DNA of 64,000 nt from assembly GCF_000002985.6 (NCBI RefSeq), contig NC_003283.11, positions 20,337,501 to 20,401,500 on the forward strand, in the 5' to 3' direction. The position numbers and the translations under genes were made by a program. The DNA is from Caenorhabditis elegans (taxonomy: Eukaryota > Nematoda > Chromadorea > Rhabditida > Rhabditidae). Below, piece after piece: positions 53,201 to 64,000 of this stretch. Every line of letters starts with the position of its first letter. The first letter of the stretch is position 1. The notes below the pieces were generated by a model. The model worked only from the letters and a program-made list of their open reading frames with translations. It was not told where the DNA came from and did no database searches.

Positions 53201-55867
53201 TACATACCCACTGTATGAAATTGTCTGTATACTCATATGTGCTAACGTTGTTGTATTACAGAATATTTACGAGAATTTTTATGGAAATTCTTCAACAAAT
53301 CACTACCCTCCAACACCATATCCAAGGTATTTATTTTTATTACACATTCCCTTGTGGTCCAGAACTTGCCAAAACTCATTAGTAACTAGTAGCATTTTTC
53401 AGAACCTCTTCACTAACCAGCAGTATTGGAAATCCTGGCGGGCCAAAATTAGAGGAATTCCACAATGCTACAAGTAATTTGAACGTGAGTTGAGGGAAAT
53501 AGTTTTAGTAATGAAAGTAATTAACATTGTAGGTGGAACCAAACATTTGGCATGTGACCCCTGGAAAAGACAAGAATAGAATTGATCGATATCAATCAGA
53601 ACTTGATTCGAGGTAATTAAAACTGCAATCATATGTTCCAAAGATCTAGACTCACCCCAACCAGCTTTACTGGTTTTTTTTCTGAAACTAGAATTCAAGT
53701 TCTTGTTTACCTTTTGACAACATCGCTTTCACGCTTTAAAAAACCATTTCAGCAAGCAGCAAAGTACTCCTACTGCAACTATTGCCGTGAACATTCGGAG
53801 AAATTCCGAACAATCTCAAGTTGAAAATCACAGTGGACATTTTCAAAATGAAGATTATGGTTTTTCATTGTGAGTTAATTTACATTTCTTAATCTTCTCA
53901 TTTGGCGACATTACAAAAAGTATTTCGGCTCATGAATAAAAAAAAAGTTTCTAGAGTTTCGGAGCCAAGATATGATACTCTGAAACCATTTGAAGTGAAC
54001 GATTTTTTGCAAGGAAGTTCATTGGAAAGTATTGGCTGCTTGACCGATACAAGACATTCAACAAATGATGACATGGTGGACACTCTCAAACCTTTTGAAT
54101 GGAATAACACTTTACGCGAAGGTTCAGAGGAAATTGATATCTTTGACGTCCATGTTCGTGAGATTCAACCAATCCCTTCCAAGTCTTCAATGCTTGGTGA
54201 TCTATGGAGTGACTTGGATAAACCCGAACCTTCTACAAAACCAGGTTAGCTTCAAGTTTGGAATCTATATAAACTTTTTTCTTGAACTATAGTACTCCGC
54301 TCTAATGTATCTGTGGATCGAGGTTTAGAATATTGGAAGCGTTACGCAGAAGATGTAAAGCAACAGATAACTGTAAGTATTATAAATAGTTTCTATGATG
54401 ATGTATTAAAATTTAGAATTTTACAGAATGCTGTCATAGGCACGGAACCCTTTGAACCAAAAATCTCAGAAAAAGAATACAGTGAGGATGAAGAGGAGAA
54501 CACCACTATAAATAGGGATTTCCACAGAAAGTTCCAAGAACAAACTAAGCGAAACCAGGAAGAATTGAGAAGAAAAAGAGAAGAACGGGCGGCGCGGAGA
54601 CGGGAGCATGAAGAGGAGCTCAGTAAGATGAGACAGGAATCCAAACAGAAATATTTAATGTTTTTCAATTGTCTTGGCCTGAAGCTCCGCTTCGAGGAAC
54701 AGGAACACAATTGGAGGGAATGGATTCAGGGGTGCAAGTAATAATTAATTTTGAAACTTTTTTTTTCTGTAAAAAGTGGTTTTCAGACAGTGCATTAGCA
54801 AGTTGATAGAATTATTCAGTCAATTCGTCAGTGAAATTCGAAGAAACTATAGAGGTTTGAAACATTTGAACAGAGAGGACGAAGCCGATCTTCAGGTTTG
54901 TGATTTTTGTAGAGCATAATTTTAGCTCGGGGTGTTTTTTTCTTCTGATTCCGAAGTATATCTTTTCACAGATCCTATTACAAAGTTAAGAAAGTTACGG
55001 CCGTAACTCTAACATAAGACGTAGCTCTAACGTAACACGATGGCAAATTCAACAGTGAAAACCTAGGCCCTCAGCCATGATTTTCTTTGCGTCTCTCTTT
55101 TTTGCACGCTTTTTTCGATTTACTCTCTTTCTCAGCGCACACCACTCTCCACTTCTTTTCCACTCTTCAAGATTGCATTAGAGCGCGGTTGTGATTATGC
55201 CTGTGATGGAAAAAATTTTACGGGGGAAGTGATGAGCTCGTGTTACGGGGTTCTGAACCCCGCGAAAAAAATGGCGCAGACATTCAGCGTGTCCGCTTTC
55301 TCTGCGCCTTCTCCCCTCTCGCTGTTGCTTACAAAAACTTGCATAACATGGTTATTTTTAAACTTTGAACCTTACAAAACTTATGTTTAGAACCAGAACC
55401 TGAAGGTTTGTATAAATAAATTTTTTAATTCAGACGGAAATCTCATTCCTCCTGAGCGACATTATGAACACATACAACTCACTGGAAGATAGTTTTGAAC
55501 AATTGACAAATTTGGAGAGCCGGTTCGAAGATGTAATGTTCAATAAAGTGTTAAAGGTAATATATAAATTTGGCCAAGAGCATTTCAATTATTTTTACAA
55601 AATTTCTTACAGAAATGCATCGCCGAATCGGCAACTAGGCTACTTAAAGCCTATAACACTGCGGGCGAGCTTTCGGAGCATGCTAGTCAGGATAACTTCC
55701 AGAATCTTCAGAATACCTTTAAAGGTTTTACTCCTTCTCTAATTTATTCCACGACAGATTTGCGTAGGATTTGCAAGGAGAACAGTTATTCAGATAATTA
55801 TGAAAATGTGCAATTCCCACAGATTCGAAATCAAAAATCTTATAATGTTGTTAGCTCGGATGTATAA
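50215..55867 (+). CDS. Long paralog with Tyr-x-Asn repeats and coiled coil, 934 aa
   Basis: Twenty-two exons: 50215-50280, 50323-50406, 50513-50641, 50772-50888, 50975-51034, 51961-52193, 52236-52389, 52440-52555, 52598-52634, 52680-52741, 52933-53017, 53063-53212, 53262-53326, 53403-53484, 53533-53612, 53753-53869, 53955-54244, 54293-54372, 54427-54737, 54787-54895, 55434-55556, 55613-55867 (2805 nt, phases agree). Residues 1-132 match the divergent neighbour. Exons 6-16 encode a Ser/Gln/Asn-rich disordered stretch with YxN motifs at Tyr283, 305, 330, 346, 434 and 438, another at Tyr913. Then come an acidic run (EYSEDEEEN), a strongly charged coiled coil (RNQEELRRKREERAARRREH) and a helical C-terminal region absent from the short paralog. 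There is no signal peptide or membrane segment. YxN is the Grb2/SEM-5 SH2 docking form, so a scaffold role is possible but unproven. Function unknown. Confidence 0.8.
51059..51929. mobile_element. Tc1-like palindromic element, non-autonomous (871 bp)
   Basis: Ends are CAGTGCCGGCCAATATTCTA and its exact complement, close to the CAGTGCTGGCC start of Tc1. Arms extend several hundred bp with drift (ATGTGTAGCTCAAAAACTAT against TAGTTTTTGAGTTACACGTG). TA precedes the left end; the right end is followed by TT, so the second TA has probably mutated. No transposase. It lies in intron 5 of the long paralog. Confidence 0.85.
55080..55345. repeat. GC-rich CGCAGA..TCTCTGCGC repeat in intron 20
   Basis: It contains GGCGCAGACATTCAGCGTGTCCGCTTTCTCTGCGCC. 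The same motif pair (GCAGACACGCTGA / GCGTGTCTGCTTTCTCTGCGC) recurs at 56085-56190 and 56780-56860. Confidence 0.6.
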
Positions 55868-56540
55868 ATAATTTGTAGATAATAATAAAAAATTTTAGCT
55901 GATAGGTTTTCTAAAGTTTCAGAATACTAAATGAAAATCAATGGATAGGAAATAAAAATCAAAATTTTCGAAAAATTCGAAAAAACACTTTTTTTCGGAA
56001 TTATTTCAAATTTGTATTCACCTAAACAATCGGAATCTTCCCATTCCAAAAATTTACTTTTCAGGATTCAAGCCCCGAGTTACAGCGGGTTTTGTGCTCC
56101 GCCGTGTGAGATGAGAGGGCGCAGAGAAAGCAGACACGCTGACTCTTTGCACCCTCCAATCTCTCACCGCGCGCGGTATGCAAAAGTCTTTGTAACTTGG
56201 TTATTTGTGAGTTTTGAAGTGAAAAAGTATATTTTCAAAATAGGAAGGAAATTGTGGTATGGAAAAGTGAAGAAAAAATAATTTTCCAACAAAATTTTTT
56301 TTTCGAGTTTTTAGAATTTAAATTTTCTTTGAAATTTTTTTCATATAGCAATTTATACATCTCATGTGATTTATGATAATCGTTGTCTTATCAGAAGACA
56401 CATGTATCAAACAAGACTCTTTTTTTTTGTCGAAACCAATTTTTTCAACGAAACCAGTGACCTTTAAAGATTGAAACCACCTCACGTCACTGAACAATTC
56501 GTCGAACTCCTTGTTTTTATCAGTTCAATAGATCAGTAAA
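55868..56540. other. Spacer with GC-rich repeat copy
   Basis: No gene supported. A copy of the TTACAGCGG..GCGCAGAGAAAGCAGACACGC repeat is at about 56070-56200. The rest is AT-rich. Confidence 0.5.
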
Positions 56541-56595
56541 TGGGTTTATAAGGAACAGGTGATATGATAGGTGATAAACAGATAAAGATTGTATA
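56541..56595 (+). promoter_or_regulatory. TATA-like and GATA sites before small peptide gene
   Basis: GTTTATAAGG (about 56545) is followed by GATATGATAGGTGATAAACA and GATAAAG directly upstream of the ATG at 56596, giving three or four GATA cores in 30 bases. GATA factors such as ELT-3 control nlp/cnc antimicrobial genes in C. elegans epidermis; applying that here is inference. Confidence 0.45.
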
Positions 56596-57184
56596 ATGAT
56601 TCGTGTAATTTTGGTATTTTTGTTGGCTCTGGTGGCAGGTTCAATGCAGTATGGTGAGTTTTTCAGGAATTTTTTCTTCTGAAATTTTAAGATTTCATCT
56701 GAACCGAAATTTTCTTCTGATTCTGAAAATATTCTTTTCATGAGTTTAACTGCAAAAATGACGGAGTTACAGCGGTTTTCGTACGGCGCAGCGAGAGAGT
56801 GGGAAGAGCGCAGACAGGTAGCGTGTCTGCTTTCTCTGCGCTCTCTCTTCTCTTGGCGGCACGCGCCAAAACCGCTGTAACTCGGTTATTTTTGGGTTTT
56901 AAACTATGAAAAGTAGGTTTTTAGAATCAGCAGAAAATTTGAGTTTGGAAAGGGGCATTTTCAAAATTAAAAAAATTTCGAAAATCAATTTTTTGGATTT
57001 TCTTAACTTTTTTAAAAAATACTTTCCTATTTTTCCAGGCTATGGATATGGGTACCCAGGAATGATGGGCGGCTACCATGGTTATCCGGGAATGATGGGC
57101 GGTTACGGTATGCGGCGAATGGGTTACGGTATGGGTATGGGAATGTACCGTCCTGGACTCATGGGAATGCTCATGGGAAGATAA
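56596..57184 (+). CDS. Gly/Met/Tyr-rich small secreted peptide, 67 aa
   Basis: Exons 56596-56653 and 57039-57184 (204 nt). Signal peptide MIRVILVFLLALVAGSM, then YGYPGMMGGYHGYPGMMGGY with two near-identical GYPGMMGGY repeats, a basic RRMGYGMGMG part and the tail GMLMGR. Length, lead peptide and GYG composition match C. elegans NLP/CNC/GRSP-type peptides, several of which are epidermal antimicrobial peptides; the Met richness is distinctive. It could instead be a cuticle component. AATAAA at 57213-57218. The intron contains a GC-rich hairpin (56760-56890). Confidence 0.8.
56755..56890. repeat. GC-rich hairpin in the small peptide intron
   Basis: GGAGTTACAGCGGTTTTCG pairs with the right-hand AAAACCGCTGTAACTC, and GAGAGTGGGAAGAGCGCAGA with TCTGCGCTCTCTCTTCTC. 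A foldback of about 130 bp, the best-preserved member of the family at 55250 and 56085. Confidence 0.8.
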
Positions 57185-57239
57185 TTTTTTGATTTTTAAT
57201 TTTTATTTTTTGAATAAAACTTTAAAAAAATACAAGTTT

Positions 57240-58540
57240 TATCGTTTTTGCTCCTGCGAATCGGGCAATTTTTCGAAAATGAAAATTTACAGTAATTGTA
57301 AAATTTCCGGCAAATTTCCGAAAATTTCCGGCAAATCGGCAACGTGCAGTAATTAAAAATTTCCGGTAAATTTGCAAACCAGCAAATTTCCTGGAATTAA
57401 AATTTCCGGCAAATTTGCAAACCAGCAAATTTCCTGGAATTAAAATTTCCGGCAAATTTCCTGAAATTAAAATTTCCGGCAAATCGGCAAACCGGCAACT
57501 TGCCGGAATCGAAAATATCCGGCAAATTAGCAAACCGGCCATTTGCCGAAAATTAAACTTTCCGGCAAATCGGCAATTTGCTGGAATCGAAAATTTCTGG
57601 CAACTCGGCAAATCAGAAATTTTCCTAAAATGAAAAATTTCCGGTAAATCGACAATTTGCCGAAAATGAATATTTCCGGCAAATCGGCAAACCGAAAAAT
57701 TGCCGGAATCAAAAATTTCCGGCAAACCGGCAATTTGCCGAAAATGAAAATTTCCGGCAAATCGGCAAATTGGGGGAATTGAAAATTTTCGGCAAATTGG
57801 CGAATCGACAACTAGTCGAAAATGAAAATTTCCATCAAACCGGCAATTTTCCGAATATTGTAAATATCCGGTAATTCGGTAAATTGTCGGAATTGAAAAA
57901 TTCCGACAAATCGGCAAACCGGCAACTTGCCGGAATCGAAAATATCCGGCATATTGCCAAAACGGCAAACTGCCGAAAATCAAAATTTCCGGCAAATTGG
58001 AAAACCGGCAACTTGTCGAAATTGAAAATTTCCGGCAAATTAGCAAACCGGCCATTTGCCGAAAATTAAACTTTCCGGCAAATCGGAAATTTGCTGGAAT
58101 CGAAAATTTCTGGCAACTCGGCAAATCAGAAATTTTCCTAAAATGAAAAATTTCCGGTAAATCGACAATTTGCCGAAAATGAATATTTCCGGCAAATCGG
58201 CAAACCGAAAAATTGCCGGAATCAAAAATTTCCGGCAAACCGGCAATTTGCCGAAAATGAAAATTTCCGGCAAATCGGCAAATTGGGGGAATTGAAAATT
58301 TTCGGCAAATTGGCGAATCGACAACTAGTCGAAAATGAAAATTTCCATCAAACCGGCAATTTTCCGAATATTGTAAATATCCGGTAATTCGGTAAATTGT
58401 CGGAATTGAAAAATTCCGACAAACCGGCAATTTTCCGAAAATATATTATTTCCGGCAAACCGACACACCAGCAATTTTCCGAAAATTAGAATTCCCGGTA
58501 AATCTGCAAAATGCCGGATTTGAAAACTTTCGGCAGTTTT
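57240..58540. repeat. CCGGCAAATCGGCAAATTGCC tandem array with 513-bp higher-order repeat
   Basis: About 35 units of 30-40 bp in the form 'AAAATTTCCGGCAAATCGGCAAACCGGC'. The segment 57525-57910 recurs almost unchanged at 58038-58425, an offset of 513 bp, so a higher-order duplication sits on top of the basic unit. The 402-aa minus frame is an artefact of the repeat. Confidence 0.95.
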
Positions 58541-59744
58541 TTCCTGAAAATGTTCTGTTCAAAAAACACTACAAATTCTTCTAGAATAGTTCATTTAAAT
58601 GAAAGTTTTGCGTCTGAAAATCTCAAAAAATAAAATATTTTCAGACAAAAAAAAAAGAGGGGCAAAGTGAAATATGAAGCTTCTCGGACTACGTATCAAT
58701 TGTGTGTGGGCGGATGTGTGTGTGGAAAACACGAAAACTTGTGTTGAGGGACCAAAAAACTACAGTAATATGAATATTTTGGCACAGTGCCAGTGACGCG
58801 AAAATTAGGGTCTACAAATTACAGGGGGACAAGAAAAAAATCGAAAAAAAAATTGCGATACTGACTACGGGAATGTTGAATTCAAAAAATTTTCAAAAAA
58901 AAATATGTGAAAAAGTGGGCGGAGTCTACTTTTGCTACAGTAATATCCTAGGATTCAGATCTATGAGGTTTTTGGGTTGGAAAATTCGAAATTTTCCAGA
59001 AAAATTCAATTTTTACATAGAAAATTTGAAAATTCAGAAAAATTCCAATTTTAAGCTCAAATTTTTGAAAAATTCTACTAAAATTCAATTTTTTCATGGA
59101 AAAGTTGAAAATTCAGGAAATTCTAATTTTCAGCTCAAATTTTTCAAAAATTTCAAAAAAATTCAATTTTTTCGTAGCAAAAATCGAAAAAGTTCCAGAA
59201 AATATACAATTTGAGCTCAAATTTCTGAAATTTTCAGACAAACTCAAAAATTGTCTTTTTTTTATGATAAAAATTAAATAATTCTGCAAAAAGGTCGATT
59301 TTTAATTTGAAAAATCAGGATTTTTCACTAAAATTTCTCGGAAATTCACATAAAAATCCAATTTTTGCCAAAAACTCTCCATTTTCAGCCCAAAAAGCCC
59401 ATAAAAATCCAAAAATGGGGGGTCTAAATATTGCAAAAAATTCGAAAAAAATACTGCTGCGAGGGTGGGAGGAATAGAACGTGGCTATCAGGGGAAGGAA
59501 AAGTACATTTTCAAACAAAAAAAAAACACCACCAGTGGTCTAAAATTAATGGGAAAAATGGGAATTTTGTGGAAAAAAAACTGCAAAAAAAAAATCTATA
59601 TATACAATCAAATGAGTGGGTGGAAAACGAGAAAAATTACAGACAAATTGCGATCTATAGTACTAAAAATCGGGGGATTTGGATTTGGCGGGAAATTTGA
59701 ATTTTCAGCTAAAAACTTCAATTTTCCACCGCTTTCATCCAAAT
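58541..59744. other. Spacer between array and Gln/Ala-rich gene
   Basis: Mostly AT-rich low-complexity sequence of GAAAATTCAGAAAAATTC type. A more complex part at 58640-58800 (GCTTCTCGGACTACGTATCA, TGTGTGTGGGCGGATGTGTG) and another at 59420-59500 have no supportable frame. The 3' UTR of the minus gene probably lies at the right end. Confidence 0.5.
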
Positions 59745-62479
59745 TTAAGCCTGATTTAGGCCTGAAACCGGACTATTTGCCCACAGTTTATCCAAATCTT
59801 GAATCAACATTTTCATCGTCGAATCATCATCGAAATCTTCCATAGCAGCAGCAGAAGCCTGTGTCTGTAGACCGTTGGAGCTCAGAGGAGCCCGTTTCGA
59901 CGGCTTAATTGGACTGAAAAGTGAGCAACTTCGGAACGAATTCCATGATTCTCCTTTCATCGGACTTTGCGATGATGATATTCCTGGTAGAAGTGGATTG
60001 AGATTTGCTGATGTTGCCTGGAAATAGAGGAAAATTAGAGATTTTTTGGGTAAGAAATTTGGATTTTCCAGGAAAAATTCGAATTTTCGGGTGAAAAATC
60101 CAAGTTTTTGGCTGAAAATTGATTTTTTTTAATTAAAAAATTTGGATTTTCCATGATTTTTATCTAAAAAAAATTTTTCGGGTGAAAAAGTTGATTTTTC
60201 GCCTTGAAATCTGAATATTTAGTCTGAATTTTGAAGTTCAAGCTGAAAAAAAGGGTTCCCTTTTCAGCCAAAATTTTGGAAGTTTTTAGTAAAAAAAATT
60301 TGGATTTTCCACGATTTTCAGCTGAAAAACTCATTTTTTCGGGTGAAAAAGTTGATTTTTTGGCTTGAAATCTGATTTTTTTTTTCAAAAATTTGAAAAT
60401 TCAAGCTAAAAAGTGGATTTCTAGCCAAATTTTTGAACTTTCGGGAAAATTACAATTTTTTGGGTTAAAAATTGAGATTTTTTCAGCTATTTTCAGTGAA
60501 ATTCGCAGTTTTTGAGTTCAAAAATCGAAATTTCTGGGGAAAATTCAAATTTATAGTTCAAAAATTCAATTTTTCGGCAAATTTTGTGAATTTGAGCCAA
60601 ATTTTCGCCAATTTTGGCTCTTTTTTTTGCCAATTTTGGCTCTTTTTTGAACCAAATTTAAGTTTTTCCATTTTCAGCCGATTTTTGCCAATTTTTCGGT
60701 TTTTACTACCAATTTTAGCCTAATTTGGCTCATTTTTCAGCAAATTTTCGCAATTTTCTCACCTTAAAGCCTCCAAAATCGGCCAAAACCGCGTCAAACA
60801 GTGCTGCCGTCGAGTTTTCCGACGGCGACACAGCTTTTTGCTCCAAATTCAGAGCACTCGGGCGTGGAATGTAGACGGGATCCGATGAGCTGAAGAGCTC
60901 GGCAAATGTGTCCCCGCACTGACTTGATGACGTAGAATCACCACGTGGCTGCTGCTGCTGAGCATTTTGTGCACATTTTTCGTCGTGTTTAACAGTGTTA
61001 CGGGGGAATTGGCCACGTGCCAGGGCGGCTCCGTATGAGGATGCTCCAGATGTTGGAGCAGCAGTAGATGGATGATATGGAGCAGCAACTTCTTGTGGAA
61101 TTTGCTGAAAATTTGGAGATTTTGGGGGAAATTTTGAGAGTTTTGGAAGGTTTTTAGGGATTTTTTTTTTGCAATTTTTGCGGACTTTTTGGAAGTTTTT
61201 GGGGAATTTTAGAGAGTTTTGGAAGTTTTTTTTGCGATTTTTCTGGGCTTTTAAGAAATTTTTAGGAAATTCATAGAATTTTGGAAGATTTCTGGAATTT
61301 TTTGGATCTTTTTGGGGGTTTTAGGGATTTTTTTTGCGAATTTTTGGAACTTATTGAGGTTTTTAGGGATTTTTTTTGCAATTTTTGCGGACTTTTTGGA
61401 AATTTCGTGGAATTTAGAACGTTTTTAGGCTGTTTTTTGGGGATTTTTCTGGGCTTTGAAGCGATTTTTAGGGAGTTGGTAGAATTTTGGAAGATTTCTG
61501 GGATTTTTTGGATCTTTTTAAGGGGGTTTTAGGGATTTTTTTGCAATTTTTTGGAGATTTTTAGTATATTATTTAATTTTAATAGGAATTTTAAGGAGAT
61601 TTAGGGATTTTTTTTTTGCAATTTTTTGGAGAATTTTTTTTGTGAATTTGTGGGTTTTTATCGGAATTTTAGGGATTTTAGAGCCAATTTTAAAAAATAT
61701 TTCTAATTTTTCTGGCTTTCAGATTTTTTTCCAGTTTTCGGGTTTTTTTTGGATATTATTCAGAATTTTTGATATTTTTTCCAGAAAATATATATATATA
61801 TATATAAATTTTTTTTTCAGATAATCAAAAATATTTTCAGAGAATTTTTTATTGAAATTTCGAATTTTTAATTATATTTTTGGGGCGAAATTTGAATTTG
61901 AATTTTTGAAAAAAAAAATTATCAGAAAATCGAATTTCCTGTGCATTTTTGAGGAAATTCAAATTTTTAAAAATTTTTCGAAGTAAAAATAAAAAAAAAA
62001 GAAAATTCATATTTCCAACTAATTTTTCAGGAAATTATGAATTTTCCGACTTTTTAGGTCAGAATTTGGCGAAAAATCCGAATTTTGACCGTTTCTGGGT
62101 CATTTTTCGTCGCGAAATTCAAATTTACAATTCAAATTTGAAAATTTACCTGTGCAGCAGGCCTCTGGCTATAAGGACGTGTAATTCCAGCGGGGACCGA
62201 TGCTGAAACAGGCTTATTCGGTTGCCGACGCTTCCACCCGTCAACTGATGCCATTTCATAAAAGAATCCATCCGAATTTGCATCATAATATCGCATTGTT
62301 GGCTGCTGCTGCTGTTGTGGTGGTGGTGGTGCGTGGGCTCCTTGTGGGGCCTGAGAAGCCTGCTGTTGAGCCTGAAGTTGGAAGGCCTGTTGAAGGAAGG
62401 CGGCCTGAGCGGCGGCGGCCTGGGCGGCGAGCAATTGGTTGTATTTTGAGGGTCCATTCACGTTCATATGAGCTACTTC
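59745..62479 (-). CDS. Gln/Ala-rich protein, last three visible exons (5' end outside)
   Basis: Minus-strand exons in order: 62479-62150, 61104-60763 and 60017-59745 (945 nt, all phase 0). The first visible exon opens in frame after TTTTTACAG (EVAHMNVNGPSKYN), so earlier exons must lie right of 62479, through the repeats or beyond 64000. Sequence features: an Ala/Gln-rich tract (AAQAAAAQAAFLQQAFQLQ), PPPPQQQQQ, a distinctive non-repetitive block YYDANSDGFFYEMASVDGWK, a Ser/Thr-rich second exon with SSDPVYIPRPSALNL, and a C terminus with acidic MEDFDDDSTMK and LDKLWANSPVSG. Mostly disordered, likely a nuclear or RNP-associated protein of the polyQ type, but I cannot name the family. The long introns contain GGAATTTTAGGGATTTT arrays. 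Confidence 0.75.
61105..61900. repeat. TTTTTAGGGATTTTTTTTGC low-complexity intron
   Basis: The intron is composed of 'tttttggaagttttttagggattttttttgcaattttt' words with a (TA)n run at 61790-61806. The 60-83-aa frames inside are repeat translations. Confidence 0.75.
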
Positions 62480-62637
62480 CTGTAAAAATAGAGGGTTTTT
62501 TTGCGTGATTTTGGGATGGAAAATCGAAAGCTATTTTTAATAAGAAAATTTAGTTTTCACACTGAAAATCGAGTTTTTGAGAATTTTTTGGGGTTTAATA
62601 CGTGAAAATTTGAGATTTTTGAGGCTTTTAGGACAAT

Positions 62638-63490
62638 TTAAATGAAAATTTAAAGTTTTTCTTCTATTTTCCGGGGTTTCATGTGAAAATTGGGGTTTTC
62701 CAATGTTTTTTCACAAGAAAAATTGCCGGTAAATTGTCGGAATTAAAAATTTCCGGAAAAATGGCAAACCGGCAAATCGGCAAGTTGCCAGAAAATGAAA
62801 ATTTCCGACAAATTGGCAAACCGGCAAATTACCGGAAAATGAAAATTTCCGGCAAATCAGCAAACCGGCAATTTGTTGAAAAAGAAAATTTCCGGCAAAT
62901 TGGCAAATTGCCGAAAATGAAAATTTCCGGCAAATCGGCAAACCGCCAATTTGCCCCAAATGAAAATTCCCGGCAAATCGGCAAGTTGCCAGAATTGAAA
63001 ATTTCTGGGAAATCGGTTAATTGCCAGAAAATGAAAATTTCCGGCAAATCAGCAAACCGGCAATTTGTTGAAAAAGAAAATTTCCGGCAAATTGGCAAAT
63101 TGCCGAAAATGAAAATTTCCGGCAAATCGGCAAACCGCCAATTTGCCCCAAATGAAAATTCCCGGCAAATCGGCAAGTTGCCAGAATTGAAAATTTCTGG
63201 GAAATCAGTTAATTGCCAGAAAATGAAAATTTCCGGCAAATCAGCAAACCGGCAATTTGTTGAAAAAGAAAATTTCCGGCAAATTGGCAAGTTGCTGAAA
63301 TTTAAAATTTCCGGCAAATCGGCAAAAAAAGCGGCAAAAATATGGGTTTTTTTTTTTGGTTTTTTTGATACAAAAATCGTATTTTCTCGAGCACTTTAGC
63401 ATTTCCAGCAGTTTTGGCGAATTTTTTAAAACTAAAATTCGCATTTTCAGAGCTTTTTTCCGTAATTTTCAGAAAATTTCAGCGAGATTT
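62638..63490. repeat. Duplicated block copy 1 with 192-bp period array
   Basis: Starts AAATGAAAATTTAAAGTTTT and contains a CCGGCAAATC array in which ATTTGTTGAAAAAGAAAATT recurs at 62871, 63063 and 63255 (period 192). It ends with CTCGAGCACTTTAGCATTTC...AGCGAGATTT. The same flanks recur at 63569-64000. Confidence 0.95.
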
Positions 63491-63568
63491 CACAATTTTC
63501 AAATTTAAGCGAATTTTCAACTATTTTTCCTCCACTTTTCTCGAATTTTATTCATTTCATTTTTTTTT

Positions 63569-64000
63569 TTAAATGAAAATTTAAAGTTTTTCTTCTATTT
63601 TCCGGGGTTTCATGTGAAAATTGGGGTTTTCCAATGTTTTTTCACAAGAAAAATTGCCGGTAAATTGTCGGAATTAAAAATTTCCGGAAAAATGGCAAAC
63701 CGGCAAATCGGCAAGTTGCCAGAAAATGAAAATTTCCGACAAATTGGCAAACCGGCAAATTACCGGAAAATGAAAATTTCCGGCAAATCAGCAAACCGGC
63801 AATTTGTTGAAAAAGAAAATTTCCGGCAAATCGGCAAAAAAAGCGGCAAAAATATGGGTTTTTTTTTGGTTTTTTTGATACAAAAATCGTATTTTCTCGA
63901 GCACTTTAGCATTTCCAGCAGTTTTGGCGAATTTTTTAAAACTAAAATTCGCATTTTCAGAGCTTTTTTCCGTAATTTTCAGAAAATTTCAGCGAGATTT
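63569..64000. repeat. Duplicated block copy 2 with contracted array
   Basis: Same left and right flanks as 62638-63490, but the internal array has one instead of three ATTTGTTGAAAAAG units, making it about 420 bp shorter. It reaches the window edge. Unequal exchange within the array is the simplest explanation. Confidence 0.95.

Noticed and set aside
54393-54710. 105-aa Ser/Leu-rich minus-strand frame
   Set aside because: Antisense shadow of the coiled-coil exon of the long paralog.
57222-58430. 402-aa minus-strand frame rich in FAGNFHFRQ-like words
   Set aside because: It is a translation of the CCGGCAAATCGG tandem array; period and composition explain it fully, and overlapping frames on both strands look alike.
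62683-63399. 238-aa plus-strand frame (and 162-aa minus frame) with ENFRQIGKPA words
   Set aside because: Same tandem-array artefact with a 192-bp period; no start context, introns or non-repeat sequence.

Overview
The window is nematode nuclear DNA, almost certainly Caenorhabditis and probably C. elegans. The reasons are short AT-rich introns ending in TTTCAG, trans-splice-like acceptors just upstream of start codons, nematode-restricted families (srh chemoreceptors, F-box/FBA proteins, ground-like plus Hint hedgehog relatives, type-alpha insulins), and a very high density of palindromic and dispersed repeats of the sort found on C. elegans autosome arms. I cannot fix species or chromosome from sequence alone. 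All intron-exon models were spliced by hand. They rest on GT..AG borders and exact phase agreement, not on transcript data.

Layout. 1-7702: an AT-rich repeat desert with five GC-richer islands and two G-tracts. 7703-10627 (+): a secreted two-module cysteine-rich protein that carries a TTAA-flanked palindromic element in one intron and a tRNA-Asn in another. 10870-12503 (-): an F-box/FBA pseudogene. 12599-13518: a decayed duplicate of the 3' half of the cysteine-rich gene, including a second tRNA-Asn. 14000-17405 (+): a 381-aa multi-pass membrane protein. 19417-28218 (+): the centrepiece, a 977-aa hedgehog-related protein with a signal peptide, four ground-like modules and an apparently complete Hint domain; its introns are packed with palindromic elements, one carrying a NUP50-like pseudogene. 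28306-29432 (-): a Thr-rich secreted protein. 29980-31753 (-): an intact srh receptor. 31630-33178: a composite rearrangement in which a copy of the 14-17 kb membrane gene sits between direct copies of the srh 5' region, one of them interrupted by a TA-flanked MITE. 33.3-37 kb: decayed coding fragments and repeats. 38040-38709 (+): a type-alpha insulin-like peptide. 39628-41910 (+): a second srh gene with a premature stop before TM7. 42-47 kb: low-complexity arrays, a duplicated leader-like segment and a stand-alone retropepsin ORF. 47269-49473 (-) and 50215-55867 (+): head-to-head paralogs of unknown function (373 and 934 aa). 56596-57184 (+): a small Gly/Met/Tyr-rich secreted peptide. 57.2-58.5 kb and 62.6-64 kb: CCGGCAAATCGG-type tandem arrays. 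59745-62479 (-): the 3' part of a Gln/Ala-rich protein gene that continues past the right edge.

The genes look like typical fast-evolving arm content (chemosensation, secreted peptides, F-box) and do not form one pathway. The most informative signals are (1) the four-module plus Hint architecture, (2) the divergent paralog pair, whose long member has gained repeated Tyr-x-Asn motifs, and (3) several insertions with readable target-site duplications.
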